Assembly: GCF_009905375.1 (NCBI RefSeq)
Contig: NC_133650.1
Coordinates: 170,828,518-170,892,517, forward strand
DNA: 64,000 bases
Direction of reading: 5' to 3'
Source of the DNA: Apium graveolens
Lineage: Eukaryota > Streptophyta > Magnoliopsida > Apiales > Apiaceae
The notes beneath the pieces are model-generated. The model saw only the letters and a list, made by a program, of their open reading frames with translations. It was not told where the DNA came from and searched no databases. Made by a program: the position numbers and the translations under genes. How positions within the stretch are numbered: position 1 is the first letter of the stretch; the number at the start of each line of letters is the position of its first letter. Below, in pieces: positions 43,979 to 55,854 of the stretch.

Positions 43979-46735
43979 TACAGGTTATAAGTCACTGAAA
44001 CAATCCTAGATTTTCGGGATTGGGTAGAGGGTTAGGATTAGGAATAGGAAATAGAAAGATAAGATGTCGTGAGGATGAATGCGACTATATAGTAGGTCTC
44101 CGGCACGGTTCGTGTTGTGATTCAGGATTCTTAGCTTGCGACGTGATTTCCAGACAACGGCAATGGCAGATCCTGATGTCCCTATATCATCTGATCGTTT
44201 GGAGCTTTCTGTTCAAGGATCGTCATCTTCTCTCGGATTTGGTTTGCACCTTGTTCCTCCATCAGTATTAATTATATTACCTTCTGTTATGACAGTTACA
44301 CTTCTTTAAGCTATTCCACGCTATTCTACCACCTATTGTTATGAGACTACCTATTTAAGAACGTCCATTCGTTTATTCTTATTTTACTAGACATTCAGTT
44401 GTGAGTGTATCTCTTCAGTTTACCCTACACTCTGTTCTATACCCCCAGTTTAGAACTTGTCCTATGAAGCGATTGTACCTACGAGGATGGATTCGAGAGC
44501 TACAGTAAATGATGAGCGCTTGAGTTATAAATAAAGGTGAGACGAAGTTTAGAGAGGAGATTTAAGTGTTTCAGAGGATAGCTGTTATCGGGTTAAAAGA
44601 AGCCTTAGTGACTAAGCCACCCGTGAATAATTATGGGATGAACTAGAGGAGTTTTGAAAGAGTTAGAGAGAGAAAAGTATAGATCTGGAATTTTCGTAGA
44701 ATTAAATGATGGTGCTATGATAAATGCGATATGTAAAGTAGTGATGTGATGTGATACGGGCAAACTTTGTTCTATGAAATAGACTTGTTGACTATTGGAT
44801 AGCCTATTCTACTTAACTACTGCAACGATAATGTTGGGAGTATTTCCAGTATGGGAGCCTTGATGTGAAGCTACGAATAAGATAATGTGCGACAATAATT
44901 GAAGTTTCGTCGATTAAGGAAGTTAAGTGGACACGATGAAGAAGAAAAGGTAGATTGAAGTGAATGGACCTTTATATGATCGTTCCATTAATTTGGTACC
45001 TTGTTATAGGTCGGAAGGACAACAACCAACTCATATAGTAAGGACAACCAGGTTTGTGATTTTCCAAACTTTTTAAACAAGTTTTCAAAAAAGATTTTCC
45101 TTTACAAATTTCTAAAAGCCTTTTCGAATAAAATGATTTTTAAACATTGGTTGTCAAGTTACTATTTGAGTTTCTTGTTTGTTAGAAAGCCCGGATTACC
45201 TGGAAGGATGTTGTTTCAGACTTAGTATTGCTAATTCCGAGAATGAAGTAACCTATGATTATGAAGAAGTTGATTATTCCTAACAGTAAAGTGCAAGTAT
45301 TGTTTAATAAAATTTACAATAGAATCAGCATACGGAGTAATTATACATTCAATTACTAGGACTATCAGAGTTCGAAGAATTTATTGATTTAACAAAAGCC
45401 GGAGCGTGACCGAAGAAGATTGGGAAGGTTTCCAAATCTTTCCAAAAGAAAAATATTATTAACAAAAGGATCGTTATGTTAAATGCTTCGCGGTTATTCT
45501 AAGTTAAAAAGAGGAAACTCGAAGTTATCTGGTGGGAACGCCCTTATGATCGAATTATTAAAATATTATGCGTGTAGTTGCGATGTTAGAAACGCAAGAG
45601 TTAACAAGTAAGAATCTATCATAATGCTTAATGTGCGAAGGTATTTTAGCGTACCCTCTGAAGTTGTTATACGAAACAATTGGGATATGATCGAACAAGC
45701 TCGAAAGATGAATACAAATGAAATATGGATGGTGACCAGTGGTATCGTTCCAGTTTTCAATATTACAGCGTATATTCCTTTTTGATTCCTAAATAAGTAT
45801 GAACTTCTTTTCCTTAAATAAACTCTTTATAATGATATCAAAAAGGAGGATATTGCATTCCTTTCAAATTTAATTGTTCCCCGCAACATTTGCTTTCTGA
45901 TTGGGACAAACAGTGTTATGGTGAGACGCTTTGTCAGGAATGACAAAGAGTCGGGTGGGATGCCACCTAATCATGTGTTGTATGCTACATGGTATGAAAG
46001 ACTGGCCATCTTAAGTACCAATGTGGTTGTCTCATTCATATTTAAATCCTTTCTTCTTCTTTCTTTTCAACTCTAATTTTATTAAATTGTGAATCCTTCT
46101 AGTTGCTTCGTTGTACTGTCATTCTTTGCAAGAGTTTTTCAAACAGAAATCAACGTATTATGGACCAAGCGGGCAAAGTTCCATCCACTTCTCACATATG
46201 GAAAGCAAACAAAGGCATATGATGAAAATTACAAATCACTAGCCAGTCAGAGATGCACTAAGAGACAAGGGAATCTACTCCAATGAGGAATACGTCTCCA
46301 AGAACAAGAAACTGTGATAACATGGATGAGTAGGGTGAATACCTTATGTGTTAAAGTATTAAAAGATGTGAGAGAAACTTAATTGTTTATCTCTCAAGGT
46401 TTTGCTGATAAGATGAATTACCCTGTTGAATTGATAAGATGGTGATTAAAGGACTAGCGAGTCAAGAACGTGTAGTTGTTAAATAAGTGGGTACCAATGG
46501 TGAAATTGAGATTCCTGGCAATAAGTTGTAAAGAATTGATATCATGAAAGATAAGAGGATTTGATATTATTCTAAGGAATGGATTAACTACTAAAGCGTG
46601 ATATCCAGACAGACCGTCGTAATGAAAAGATAATTCTGAGGATGCCAAATAAAAAGGTGGTGAGGTTCAGAAGATGAAAGAAGGTAAAGAATTTGTTAAC
46701 AATGACTTAAGCTAAGAAGTTCCGGTGACCAAGAG
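43979..46735 (+). pseudogene. Element F leader and gag/protease remnants
   Basis: Colinear with C 18512-21368. A frame starting ATGGCAGATCCTGAT at about 44163 gives about 48 codons before a stop and may be the old gag start. The shared leader block is at about 45900-46080. From about 46480 short matches to the protease region remain. There are many stops and no zinc knuckle. Nothing functional is seen. Confidence 0.45.
45029..45171. repeat. 143-bp MITE-like inverted repeat in F
   Basis: Same unit as 19544-19686, same length, terminal GGACAACCA/TGGTTGTC complementarity retained. Confidence 0.45.
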
Positions 46736-47165
46736 ATGTTCGAAGAAGAAGCGATTAGACTCAGCATATCCTATAAGGTGTACCAGTACTAATTGTTAAT
46801 AAGAAAATGGAAGTATGAGATTATGCGTCGACTAGCGAAAGCTCAACAAGTTTACTATCAAGAGCAAGTATCTGTTACCTTGACCCAATGGTTTATTTGA
46901 TCATATGAAGGAAGCAAAGTACTTTTATAAGACTGATTTAAGACTTGGTATTTCACCAATTGAAGATTAAATCTATGGACATATCAAAGATAATTTTCAG
47001 AACTAAGTATTGTGTTATAAAATTTCTGTATTGCCATTTGGATTAACCAATATACCAGCGATATTTGAATTTGATGAACAAAATCTTTAAGAAATATCTG
47101 GAGAAGCTGTAGCTGTGATACTTAAAGTCAACGGAGGACCATGCAAAGCATTTAATGATGATTGG
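46736..47165 (+). pseudogene. Element F first reverse transcriptase remnant
   Basis: Matches C 21500-21915: an EEEAIR-like stretch, VLIVNKK, LAKAQQVYYQEQV-type decay of the finger motif, then LPFGLTN in the conserved palm region (about 47025-47048). Frames are broken repeatedly. Identification depends on alignment with C. Confidence 0.7.
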
Positions 47166-47429
47166 AAATTTAGAGAAGAAAGAAGTTGTATGAAGTATAG
47201 TTTTTAGCATAAATAGTCAATATGGAAAAGATCAAAAGGGATTCAGTAGAAATTAAAGTTACTGTGAATGAAAAGAAAATCAGAAACACCAACAAAAGTA
47301 GGAAGTGTTATCATAAGCCGGTTACTATCAAAAATTTGTGCAAGATTTCCTGGAAGTTGCCATATCCCGGACGAAGCTAACCAGGGGAAGCAACAAGTTT
47401 ATATGAAGTAGAGAAGGGTAAAGAAAGTT

Positions 47430-47830
47430 TTACAGAGTTAAGTAAAAGAATGATTACAGGACATGCTTTATCATTTTGAAAGTATCAAGGAGATTTGGTA
47501 GTTATAGTGATACTTCTCATAAGGGAGTAGGATGTGTATTGATGCAGCATAATAAAGTTATTGTTTACGCACCTAGACAACCGAAACCTTATGAGCAGAA
47601 GTATCCCACTCGTAATTGGGACTAACAGTAATAATATTTGTTTTGAAAGATTGGAAAACATGATATGTATGGAGAAATGCGTAGGATCTATACAGACCAT
47701 AAGTGTTGAAGTATTCACGGGGAAAAGCGAATGTAGTGGCAAACGATAAGCAAAAAGGAGAGAACGAACATAGAGACTACACCCGAAAAATTAACTATAG
47801 AATTCTGAAGTTGGAATGGAAAGCTAAAGT
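47430..47830 (+). pseudogene. Element F RNase H remnant
   Basis: Between about 47490 and 47640 the translation keeps YSDTSHKGVGCVLMQHNK and a shifted continuation with PKPYEQKYPTRN, as in C and B. A linker follows with a frameshift. It is decayed. Confidence 0.72.
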
Positions 47831-47989
47831 TCATAATCCAAAAAGAACAAGGATGGATAGTATGACCTTTCAGTTGAAGTGATGAAGGGAAATATAAGAT
47901 GTCAAGAGAAGATAATGGATCACGGTGTTAACAGTTAGTAAGAGAAAATTTATGCGCCCAGAAGAACGATGACGATATTCCCCGGTTTT

Positions 47990-48218
47990 CTTCCAGCACT
48001 TGGATGCTACAAGCAGAAGAATTAAGGAATGAGATCCCATAGGGAATTCACAATATCGAGTATTTAATCTATTGAAGAAATGCCAAGATATATAGAAACT
48101 TAAAGAAAAATAGTGATAACCAGATATAAGAAGGGAATTTCAAAATAGATTGGGAAGTGTTAGACATGCCAAAGAATTAAAGCGAAGTATTGGAGGCCTA
48201 GTGGATAAGGCAGAACCA
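47990..48218 (+). pseudogene. Element F integrase zinc-finger remnant
   Basis: Corresponds to C 22800-23015. EELRNEIP-like sequence and the decayed Cys pair region near 48155-48175 are visible. At about 48218 it switches to RT-like sequence at the same place as C. Confidence 0.68.
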
Positions 48219-49545
48219 GAGAGTGGTTTTACAATAAGTGAATTGTGAAGGGTATCAGTGATGTTCATGGAGAAAAGGAATGAAATTATAAGAGTATGTA
48301 CTGATTATCGGGAGTTTAACAAAACAATGAATAAGAAGAAATGAGACCCTATAAAGAATTGATTACTTATGAGACCTAATTCAAGAAGTGTGTTATGTAT
48401 TGAGAATTAACTTAAGAACCGACCTGAGGACATAATAGAGATTACGATTAAAATGAGTTATAAACATTGCAAGCTCTGGTGATATTATGTGAAATAACAA
48501 GTGTATCAGTTGTCTATAAGTAATTAAGGGACATGGTGTAAGGAGTACTTGATAAGCAAATTGTATTTATTGATAACATCCTCAGCTATTCAAAGAATAA
48601 GAAAGTTTGTGTGGAATACCCAAAGATTTTTCCCCAAAAGAATAGAAGGAGAGCAACTATACATTGAGCTCTCAAGTATAAAATTTTAACCGAGGTTAAC
48701 AAAAGATTCTGATTAATCCATTGACAACTATCTAAACAAAGCTGAATGGTAACAGATGCCTTGTGCAGAAAGAAGGGATTGGATGTAATTAAGATCACTG
48801 AGGAGTTAATAAACGAATTGGAAAGAGTGGAATCTGAAGTTTATATATGAGATTACTTTTCAGTCTTAACTGAGGAAAACAAATAGAAGATGTTTAAATG
48901 TTTGGAAACCAAGTTGACAATGCACACCGCCTATCATCCTTGAATGGAGAGTCAAGGTACGAAAGTGATTCAGGAAATGTAAAATATGTTGAGAGGTTGA
49001 GTTTTAAGGAAACACCGGAATGATCATTTATCATCAATATCAGCTTTGAGATGCCATTTTATCAAGCTTCATGTGAACGCAAGTGTAGGTTCCCATTTTT
49101 ATTGAAATAAAGTGGGAGAAAGAAAGTTGTCAAATTCTAAGTTAATTCAGCACACCAAGAACGTAGTAATATTCATTGAAGCAGCTCGGAGTAGACAAAG
49201 AAAGAAGGCGAAATTATATTGAGAGAGAATATGAATATAGAAATAGGACCAGTAGTGTTAGTAAAAGTGTCATCTTGTAAGAAACTGGATAAGTCTAAGT
49301 AGAAGGGACATGTTACGTCATACAACTAGTGAACCATTCGAGGTATTGATAAATATAGATAAAGTTGTTCATGAGTGATATGACCGTCACACCAGTATGT
49401 ACACCTAATGTGTTTTACTTGTCAATGTTAAAGCGATAAGTATGGGGTTTGAATTAAGTTATTGATCAGGAGCCAATGAGGCTCTTGTCCAAGTTGTTTT
49501 GCATATAGTGATCAATCCAAATTCTTGATCGTTAAAGGCAAGTCC
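48219..49545 (+). pseudogene. Element F second RT segment, RNase H end and integrase C-terminus
   Basis: RNEII, CTDYREFNK (about 48297-48324) and IDNILSYSK (about 48568-48595) mark the A-like RT block. RKKGLDVIKITEELINELER (about 48768-48830) marks the RNase H end and linker. KLTMHTAYHP (about 48913-48942) and DDHLSS-like sequence mark the integrase C-terminal half. The same two deletions as in A and C are present. The chromodomain remnant is cut off by the deletion at about 49597. Confidence 0.75.
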
Positions 49546-49596
49546 TTGGAAATGAGTGCATACCTATTGTGAGTACGTTAAAGGCAAGTCCTTGGA
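49531..49596 (+). repeat. 20-bp direct repeat at the F deletion junction
   Basis: GTTAAAGGCAAGTCCTTGGA occurs at 49531-49550 and again at 49577-49596, 46 bases later, directly followed by LTR sequence ACGTGAACCCTAAG. The second copy is not expected from C and looks like filler copied during repair. Confidence 0.85.
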
Positions 49597-51078
49597 ACGT
49601 GAACCCTAAGTGATACATGTATTATTATATGAAGTATGTTATGAGTCGGGATTTGTTAACGTTGGGTAGGAGTGGTATTAAGGATATGTCAAGCATACCT
49701 GGACGTCTAACGTTGGGTATTTCGACCCTGTAGGTTATAATCAGGAACCTGAAAGTGGCCGATGGACTAGAGATGACCTAGTAGTCAGTCGACGAGCTCA
49801 ATAGAGTTTCAACAGAAAAACTTGAGTATCAAAGTCGAATCTAATGTGGTCTAGTGGTTGAACGTTAGAGCCTGAGCAGCAGAATCGGCTCAGAGTTGAT
49901 CAGTAATAGTTGTAAAGCCTTGTAAGGCAAGTATTTCTGAACTTTTCTTCAAGATATATTACCAATGTTTTCGAACTGTTTCATAACATGTTGCTATTAT
50001 TAAACATAACTCCTGTTTTATAATGCATATGCTTCAAATTATTTACCCTTAAACCATGATTCTTTCTTGATCTTGAGCCGTAAGCCTTATTCTTTGTAAA
50101 CCATCCTTTGTTGATTTTCAGATACCAAACCACCCAAATATGATACTGCTCCCCAAATGCATAACTACTAACACAAACACTGGAACAAAATTGTTTGAAA
50201 ACACAGAAACTTTTATACTCAAACCATTCTTTATAATATCAGAGAGCTATACCTTGAAAAATCATTAAGTGTCTAATACCTGATCCTTTACGGACTGAAA
50301 ACCGTTTCTTGTACACACCCTGATATATCCTTGTGATATCCATGAGTATTCTTACATTTTTATTCAAGTGTTTAATCATCATTGATTATGATCTTGTTGT
50401 ATCGATTTATATTGTTTATTATATTGAACTGCTTTAGGATTGGATAGTTTTTATATATGTGGACCAGATTCGTGGTCAAACCATACCAATGGTCAAGTTA
50501 GGCCAATGTGTGCCTTGGATCCAGTAATTAGAGCAGTGATGTGTGCTTTGCTCGGGGTTAGTGTGTGACTGATCAGCAGCCTAACCTTGGTTTTAAAACA
50601 TAAAATGAATATCCAATTCTAATGATTATTTAAAAAGAAACTTGATTCCTTTGAATCATCTCATTTGATCATTGTTTGACCTCAGTTATCACTATTATAA
50701 CTTGCTGAGCTAGTTAGCTCACTCTTGCGATTCTTTTATATATTTTACAGTAAAAAGGATATGGATGATAAAGAAATGCCTCAGTCCAAAGTGCGGGCTA
50801 AGGTTCCAGTTGAAGTAAATCAAGTTAGCAGGAGCTTCATGCAGTGGAGAGATAGTACGACTGTAACAAAAAACTTTATTATCAATTGTAAGTTAATTCA
50901 GTCAGGATTTGGTATGATGTAATAAATTAAGGTTTAGGCTTGTTTTCATACTTTAACCTGTTTCGATCCGTGGTTTTGTGAAGCAAGGTCATTATAAATA
51001 ATATTTCTTATATAGGTTCATATATGGTGTTTGTGTTGTGGACCCCAAACTTCTGACCTGGGTTTGGAGGGCGCTACA
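49597..51078 (+). repeat. Element F, 3' LTR, 5'-truncated
   Basis: Begins within the LTR at the equivalent of about 42482 and then matches 42482-43963 closely to its end GGCGCTACA. The first ~1.92 kb, with promoter, is missing. The hairpin/CAG module is at 50707-50750. Confidence 0.93.
50707..50750 (+). promoter_or_regulatory. Conserved LTR module (F, 3' LTR)
   Basis: GAGCTAGTTAGCTC, ACTCTTGCG and TTTTACAG, as in the 5' LTR. Confidence 0.4.
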
Positions 51079-51083
51079 CAAAG
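51079..51083. repeat. Target site duplication of F, right (CAAAG)
   Basis: Matches 40557-40561. Confidence 0.92.
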
Positions 51084-51812
51084 TGACTTTGAGAAAGTGG
51101 CTTTGTGAGTGCATCTGCTACGTTGTTATGTGTGTCAACTCTCTTGACGTCTCCTCTTTCAATACAATACAAGAAATGTTACCGCGCTCCCACTAACCTT
51201 TTTGTAGACACATGGTTCATCTATGTTTTTGATAAAACCAAACTCTTTGATTGTATCATCAAAACGGATGTTCCATCTACGAGAAGCTTGCTTTAAACCA
51301 TATATGGTTCACAGCAGCTTACACACTAGGTGTTCATTTCCCTTGGAAAGAAAACCCTCTGGCTGTGTCATAAACACTTCCTCTTCAAGTTTCCCATTGA
51401 GGAAGGCCGTTTTCACGTCCATTTTCCAGATCTCATAGTCGTAGTAAGCAGCAATCGCAAGCAAAATCTGAATTGATTTTAACAGGGCTACAGGCAAAGA
51501 AGTTTCATCAAAGTCAATCCCTTGCCTTCGTCTGAATCCTTTTGCCACGAGCCTGGCCTTATAGGTCTCCACCTGCCCATCTTCTCCAATCTTTCTTTTG
51601 TATACCCACTTGCACCCAATAGGCCTAACACCTTCAGGCGCCTCAACCAGAGTCCATACTTGGTTGGTATACATAGATTCTATTTCGGATTTCATGGCAC
51701 TATGCCATTTCTCTGAGACAACACTACTCATAGCCTCATTATAGGTCACAGGGTCGTCATCATCAATGATTGACAACTCATTGTCATTCTCAATGACAAG
51801 ACCATAATACCT
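51084..51812 (-). pseudogene. Element E reverse transcriptase (partial) fused to RNase H end
   Basis: The minus-strand frame 51776-51309 shows NQVWTLVEAPEGVRPIGCKW, YKARLVAKGFRRRQGIDF and WKMDVKTAFLNGKLEEEVFM with the first RT aspartate, typical Ty1/copia. After one TGA stop, IYGLKQASRRWN and PCVYKKVSGSA follow. At about 51165 the frame jumps, just before the expected Asp-Asp motif, to the end of RNase H (VDTHNN, then LTKPLS-like). The catalytic heart of RT and nearly all RNase H are deleted. Confidence 0.88.
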
Positions 51813-52640
51813 CTAAGGTTGGCAAGACACTCTCCCTGACCTACGAATGGGCTGTTCCATAGAAGGTTGTTCAGTCTGAAGAGGTGTTTCCACTTGATCC
51901 GTAGTAGTTTGTGCTTCTTGAACTTCATCAAGTTCAATTTTGCTCCCACTGTTTCCTTCAAGGATAAACTGCTTTTCCAAGAAGGTAGCATGTCTGGAGA
52001 CAAACACCCGATGATCGGTGTAAAAGTAATACTCTAAAGTCTCTTTGGGATATCCCATAAAATTACATTTTATAGATCGAGATTCCAGCTTATCTGGGTC
52101 AACTTTCTTGACATAAGCTCGACATCCCCAAAACTTAACGTGTTTAAGACTCGGTTTCCTTTCTTTCCATAGCTCATATGGAGCTTGAGGAACAGATTTG
52201 GAAGGCAACTTTCTTTGAGATAAGCTAGAAACTCTCCATTCAAGTATTCACCACCTCGATCTGATCGAAGAGTTATAATACTATGTTTGGTTTGTTTCTC
52301 CACTTCATACTTATATTCTTTGAACTTTTCAAAGGCTTCAGACTTGTGTTAATCAAATACACATATCTGAATCTAGATCGATCATCTATGAAAGCAATGA
52401 AGTATGAAAATCCACACATGGCTTGCGTAGACATTGGTGCACATACATCTGTGTGTACCAATCCTAGCATATTTGCAGCCCTCTCTCCATGTCCACTAAA
52501 TGGAGATTTGGTCATTTTACCCAATAGACAAGACTCGTATGTAGGATATGATTCAAAATCAAAGGGATCAAGTAACCCTTCCTTATGCAACGTCCGCAGT
52601 CTATTTTCACTAATATGACCAAGTCCGCAGTGCCACAAGA
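51813..52640 (-). pseudogene. Element E integrase, internally deleted
   Basis: FLWHCGLGHISENRLRTLHK and SCLLGKMTKSPF are the GAG-pre-integrase/HHCC region, in which one expected zinc Cys is Tyr (PTYESC). LVHTDVCAPM and FIDDRSR give the first catalytic part, and LRSDRGGEYLNGEF the second Asp. Then LAYLKES runs straight into the segment PSKSVPQAPYELW, leaving out the region with the third catalytic Glu. A frameshift lies near 52345 and a TAG at about 51813. WGCRAYVKKVDPDKLESRS is the integrase C-terminal region. Confidence 0.88.
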
Positions 52641-53150
52641 AAGTGAGATTTTCATCATCCCTTTTTCTTTTATTAGTATGTTCAATTTGTAGTAAATTAT
52701 GCTCTACGTCACATACATACAGACCATTGTTTAAAATACCACTTCCATAAAGAACTTTATGTCTAAGAATTGAACATTTATTATTCTGAATAACAAACGA
52801 AAATCCAGCCAAGTCTAACATGGAATAGAAATAATATTCCTCACAATAGAGGGAACGTAATAACAATTATTCAAAATAATAGTCTTGCCCGTAGGCATAT
52901 ATAAACTAAATGATCCTACAGCTATGGCCGCAACCCTTGCTCCATTGCCCATACGTAGAATCACCTCATCTTTTTCAAGAGTCCTACTTCCCTTTAGTCC
53001 TTGCAACGAATTGCAAATATGAGAACCACAGGCGGTATCTAATACCCAAGTAGAAATTTGACCTAGTGACATATTAACTTCGATCATGAACGTGCCTGAA
53101 TCAGAAGCGGTAGTCTCACTACCCTTCCTCTTCTTCAACTCTGCAAGGTA
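52641..53150 (-). pseudogene. Element E protease
   Basis: STWVLDTACGSHICN at about 53017-53055 is the Ty1/copia protease active site with intact Asp. LRMGNGARVAAIAVGS and YYVPSIVRNIISI follow, the usual C-terminal half. A one-base frameshift at about 52818 shifts DLAGFSFVIQNNKCSI to another frame. The product would cut the polyprotein. Confidence 0.88.
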
Positions 53151-53963
53151 AACCTTGTAGTTCCTCTTCCAGTACCCCACCTTGTTACAGTGAAAGCAAA
53201 CAGCTTTGCTCTTGGGGTCTTCAGCTTTTGGTGGAACCGGCTTTTTCTCACCTACTTTCTTCTTCTTGGAAGGGTTCTTCTTCCTTTTCTTAGGATTTGA
53301 ACTTTTACCAATTAGAAGAACATAACTCTTCGTAGGGGGGAAATTCGATTCCGCAGTCTTCAACATGTTGTGGAGTTCAGGCAGGCTGACATCCAGCTTA
53401 TTCATGTGAAAGTTCACAACAAACTGTGAGAACAAACTCGGAAGTGATTGCAAGACCATGTCTTGGCTCAGCTCCCCATCCATGGCAAAACCAAGTTGTC
53501 CAAGACGTTCAATCAAATTGATCATCTTAAGTACATGGTCATTCACAGATGATCCCTGAGACATCCTACAACCGAACAGTTCCTTCGATATCTCATATCG
53601 AGCTGTCCTCCCTGCCACATCATACAACTCTTGTAGATGCATAAGGATAGTGTGAGCATCCATATACTCATGTTGCTTCTGTAGCTCAATGTTCATGGAA
53701 GCTAGCATGATGCATTGAGCAACATTTGCATCATCCATCCACTTATGATACACAACATGTTCATCATTATGTGCATCGCTAGCAGGTTCAGTAGGCTTAG
53801 GTGAGTCAAGCACATATTCCAGCTTCTCAACCCTGAGAACAATTCTCAAGTTTCGAAGCCAGTCAGCAAAATTAGGACCAGTCAACTTGTGAGCATCTAG
53901 TATACTCCGGAGTGATAGTGCAGAAGACTTAACGAATATAGTAAATCTGTAAATGATGAACAC
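53151..53963 (-). pseudogene. Element E gag (UBN2-type) with broken zinc knuckle
   Basis: An open frame starts near 53963 with LDAHKLTGPNFADWLRNLRI, followed by a UBN2-type gag domain (YEISKELFGCRMSQGSSVND, LNMNK-like HMNKLDVSLPELHNMLK). A Lys-rich stretch (NPKKRKKNPSKKKKVGEK) precedes the knuckle. The knuckle reads CFHCNKVGYWKRNYK: its His and last Cys are both Tyr, so metal binding is probably lost. The true start may be slightly inside (Leu/Ser region) as the first ~15 codons are atypical. Gag and protease are in one frame. Confidence 0.88.
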
Positions 53964-55841
53964 ATAACAACACTTAGCAAATATTCAATTTCATTTCAAA
54001 ACACTATATGAATCGGGTCTTTATACATAAGTGTCTCCCATTAGTTTATCTAATTTTTTCAACCCCCTAAGTGAAAATTAAGCATTCATAATGCTAGTAG
54101 GAATAGGGATCCTACATTCCATCACACAACCTCGGCTGTGGCACGAAACGTCATGTGATGTTCAATAGGCAGACAACTCTTGTCAATTACATCTTATGTT
54201 ATTCCCTAATATAAGTTTAGCCTCTTGAATAATTGAGTTACGGTTGTGGCACGACAAACTCAAAATTCTAAGTCAAGTCTAACCCAACATTTCGTACAAT
54301 TGAATCAGTCTCCAATGGCCCACGGTTGTAGCACGTACCGACCTTTAGATTCTAATTCAATGTACACATCTCTATGTAATAGACAAGTATTTCTTATTTC
54401 GAAATCAAAGCCCTTGGCTGTAGCACGAAACGATAATAATTTAAAAATAAGAACCACTTTCTACCATGTTGGAAGGCTATGACGGACACAAGCCCGTTGT
54501 GTCATTGGCCAATTACTACTTGATATTATTTAATTTTAGAGAGATTATATTACGTTACAATCATAATCATATTATAAAGAGATTCTTCCTTTTAAATTAA
54601 ATATTTTAAATCAATAATTGATAATCAGATGATTCCCAGATCGGGTGGAGCATTGTCAAGAGGCGTCACTTAATAACCCTTTCTTACAAATAGAAATCTG
54701 TTGTTGACAAAATCATTCTTTCTCTCAATATTGAAAATTCATATTCAATTACGTGTTTCATAAACACAAGAATCTCATTATCGTATTCATAATATTTATT
54801 GTTAAGGCAAGAAACGATTCCTATTCTAGATTTTCTAGAGCACGCCTTATATTGATTTAAGTTCACCTAAATCTATCATCGCATGGTAAACATAGGCATA
54901 TATCTCATATATAAAATTAAATAAACAAGTAAATGTAAAGTGCAATAAAGTAAATGTGTTTGGTTATGGCCCCATCCTATGTGATCTTTATCAAGCTCAT
55001 GATAAAGATCAAGGTCAATCTAATATGGTGATGGAAATAAATACAACTACTTATTACATAAGTCTTCTTCTTTGTTTAGACTTCTTGTATGCCTCTTCTT
55101 CTTCTTCTTTGTATCACCTCCATTCGATAGCCTTCTTGAGTCTTCAATTATATTACATGATTGAAAGTAAAACTAATCTAATGAACTTACAAGAATAACT
55201 CGAGTTACATTCGAGATTTATGATTACAAAGATTGACGACATGCAAGTCGTATTTAAAACCAAAACCAAAACCATTACACTAAGGTCAAGGCCATAACCA
55301 TCCACCATGCTCATACAACACATAAAAGCATGTTAAAACACATAATCTTATCTTAACATATCATATTATCCATGATCTAATCATAAAAAGAAAATATAAC
55401 AAAAATCAGAAAAATCAGAATCAAATCAGAAAAATAAAAATCACTGTTTACGGGCCGTAAACGACGTCAAACGCCTTACAGACGAGTCGTTGATAGCTTT
55501 TGCTATCAGTTTTGTTCAAACGCTCGTTTACCTATGGAATAGGGTATTCGTATACATAAATCGGACACCAGACCCAGATTTCAGCAAATCTGCAGCAGCC
55601 AATTCAGAATCCGTATCTAATATGATTCTCATAATTAGAACAAACATAAATAATGTATATATCAGTATATATACACATTACATAATCATCTTATGATTAT
55701 ACAACTCACATGAATATCATATATTTAAAACCATACATATATAAGCATATTATATCAACATCAAATCATGGCAAATCACGTACATGCTCATATATCGAAA
55801 ATAGTTAAACACATAAATGAATTAAAAACTTTTCACAAGTA
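53964..55841 (-). other. Element E untranslated leader
   Basis: About 1.9 kb between primer binding site and gag without a convincing gene. It contains four copies of a CGGYTGTRGCACG motif at 54133-54150, 54241-54253, 54323-54340 and 54415-54432, and AT-rich sequence. Short open frames (for example 55490-55696 on the plus strand) have no recognisable content. Confidence 0.65.
54133..54432. repeat. Four spaced CGGYTGTRGCACG motifs in E leader
   Basis: Plus-strand copies start at 54133, 54241, 54323 and 54415 (spacing about 108, 82 and 92). Three continue with an ACG-type end (GAAACG or GTACCG). On the RNA strand the motif reads CGTGCYACARCCG. Confidence 0.8.
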
Positions 55842-55853
55842 GCTCTGATGCCA
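55842..55853 (-). other. Element E primer binding site
   Basis: Minus-strand TGGCATCAGAGC, one base inside the LTR; variant of the initiator-Met consensus. Confidence 0.9.
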
Positions 55854-55854
55854 T

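Larger units (their letters stand above)
40562..51078 (+). mobile_element. Element F: Ty3/gypsy, plus strand, inserted in E
   Basis: A full 5' LTR (40562-43963), primer binding site, decayed internal region and truncated 3' LTR (about 49597-51078) lie between perfect CAAAG duplications. LTR start (TATAACGACTCG), LTR end (GCGCTACA), leader, hairpin unit and chimeric pol match C. The element is 10.5 kb. A later deletion removed the end of the chromodomain, the polypurine tract and the first ~1.9 kb of the 3' LTR. Confidence 0.93.

Noticed and set aside
52283..52618. Plus-strand frame opposite E integrase
   Set aside because: Shadow of the minus-strand integrase.
54133..54432. CRISPR-like array
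   Set aside because: Four short motifs with unequal spacing in a plant retrotransposon leader; no palindromic repeat or associated genes.
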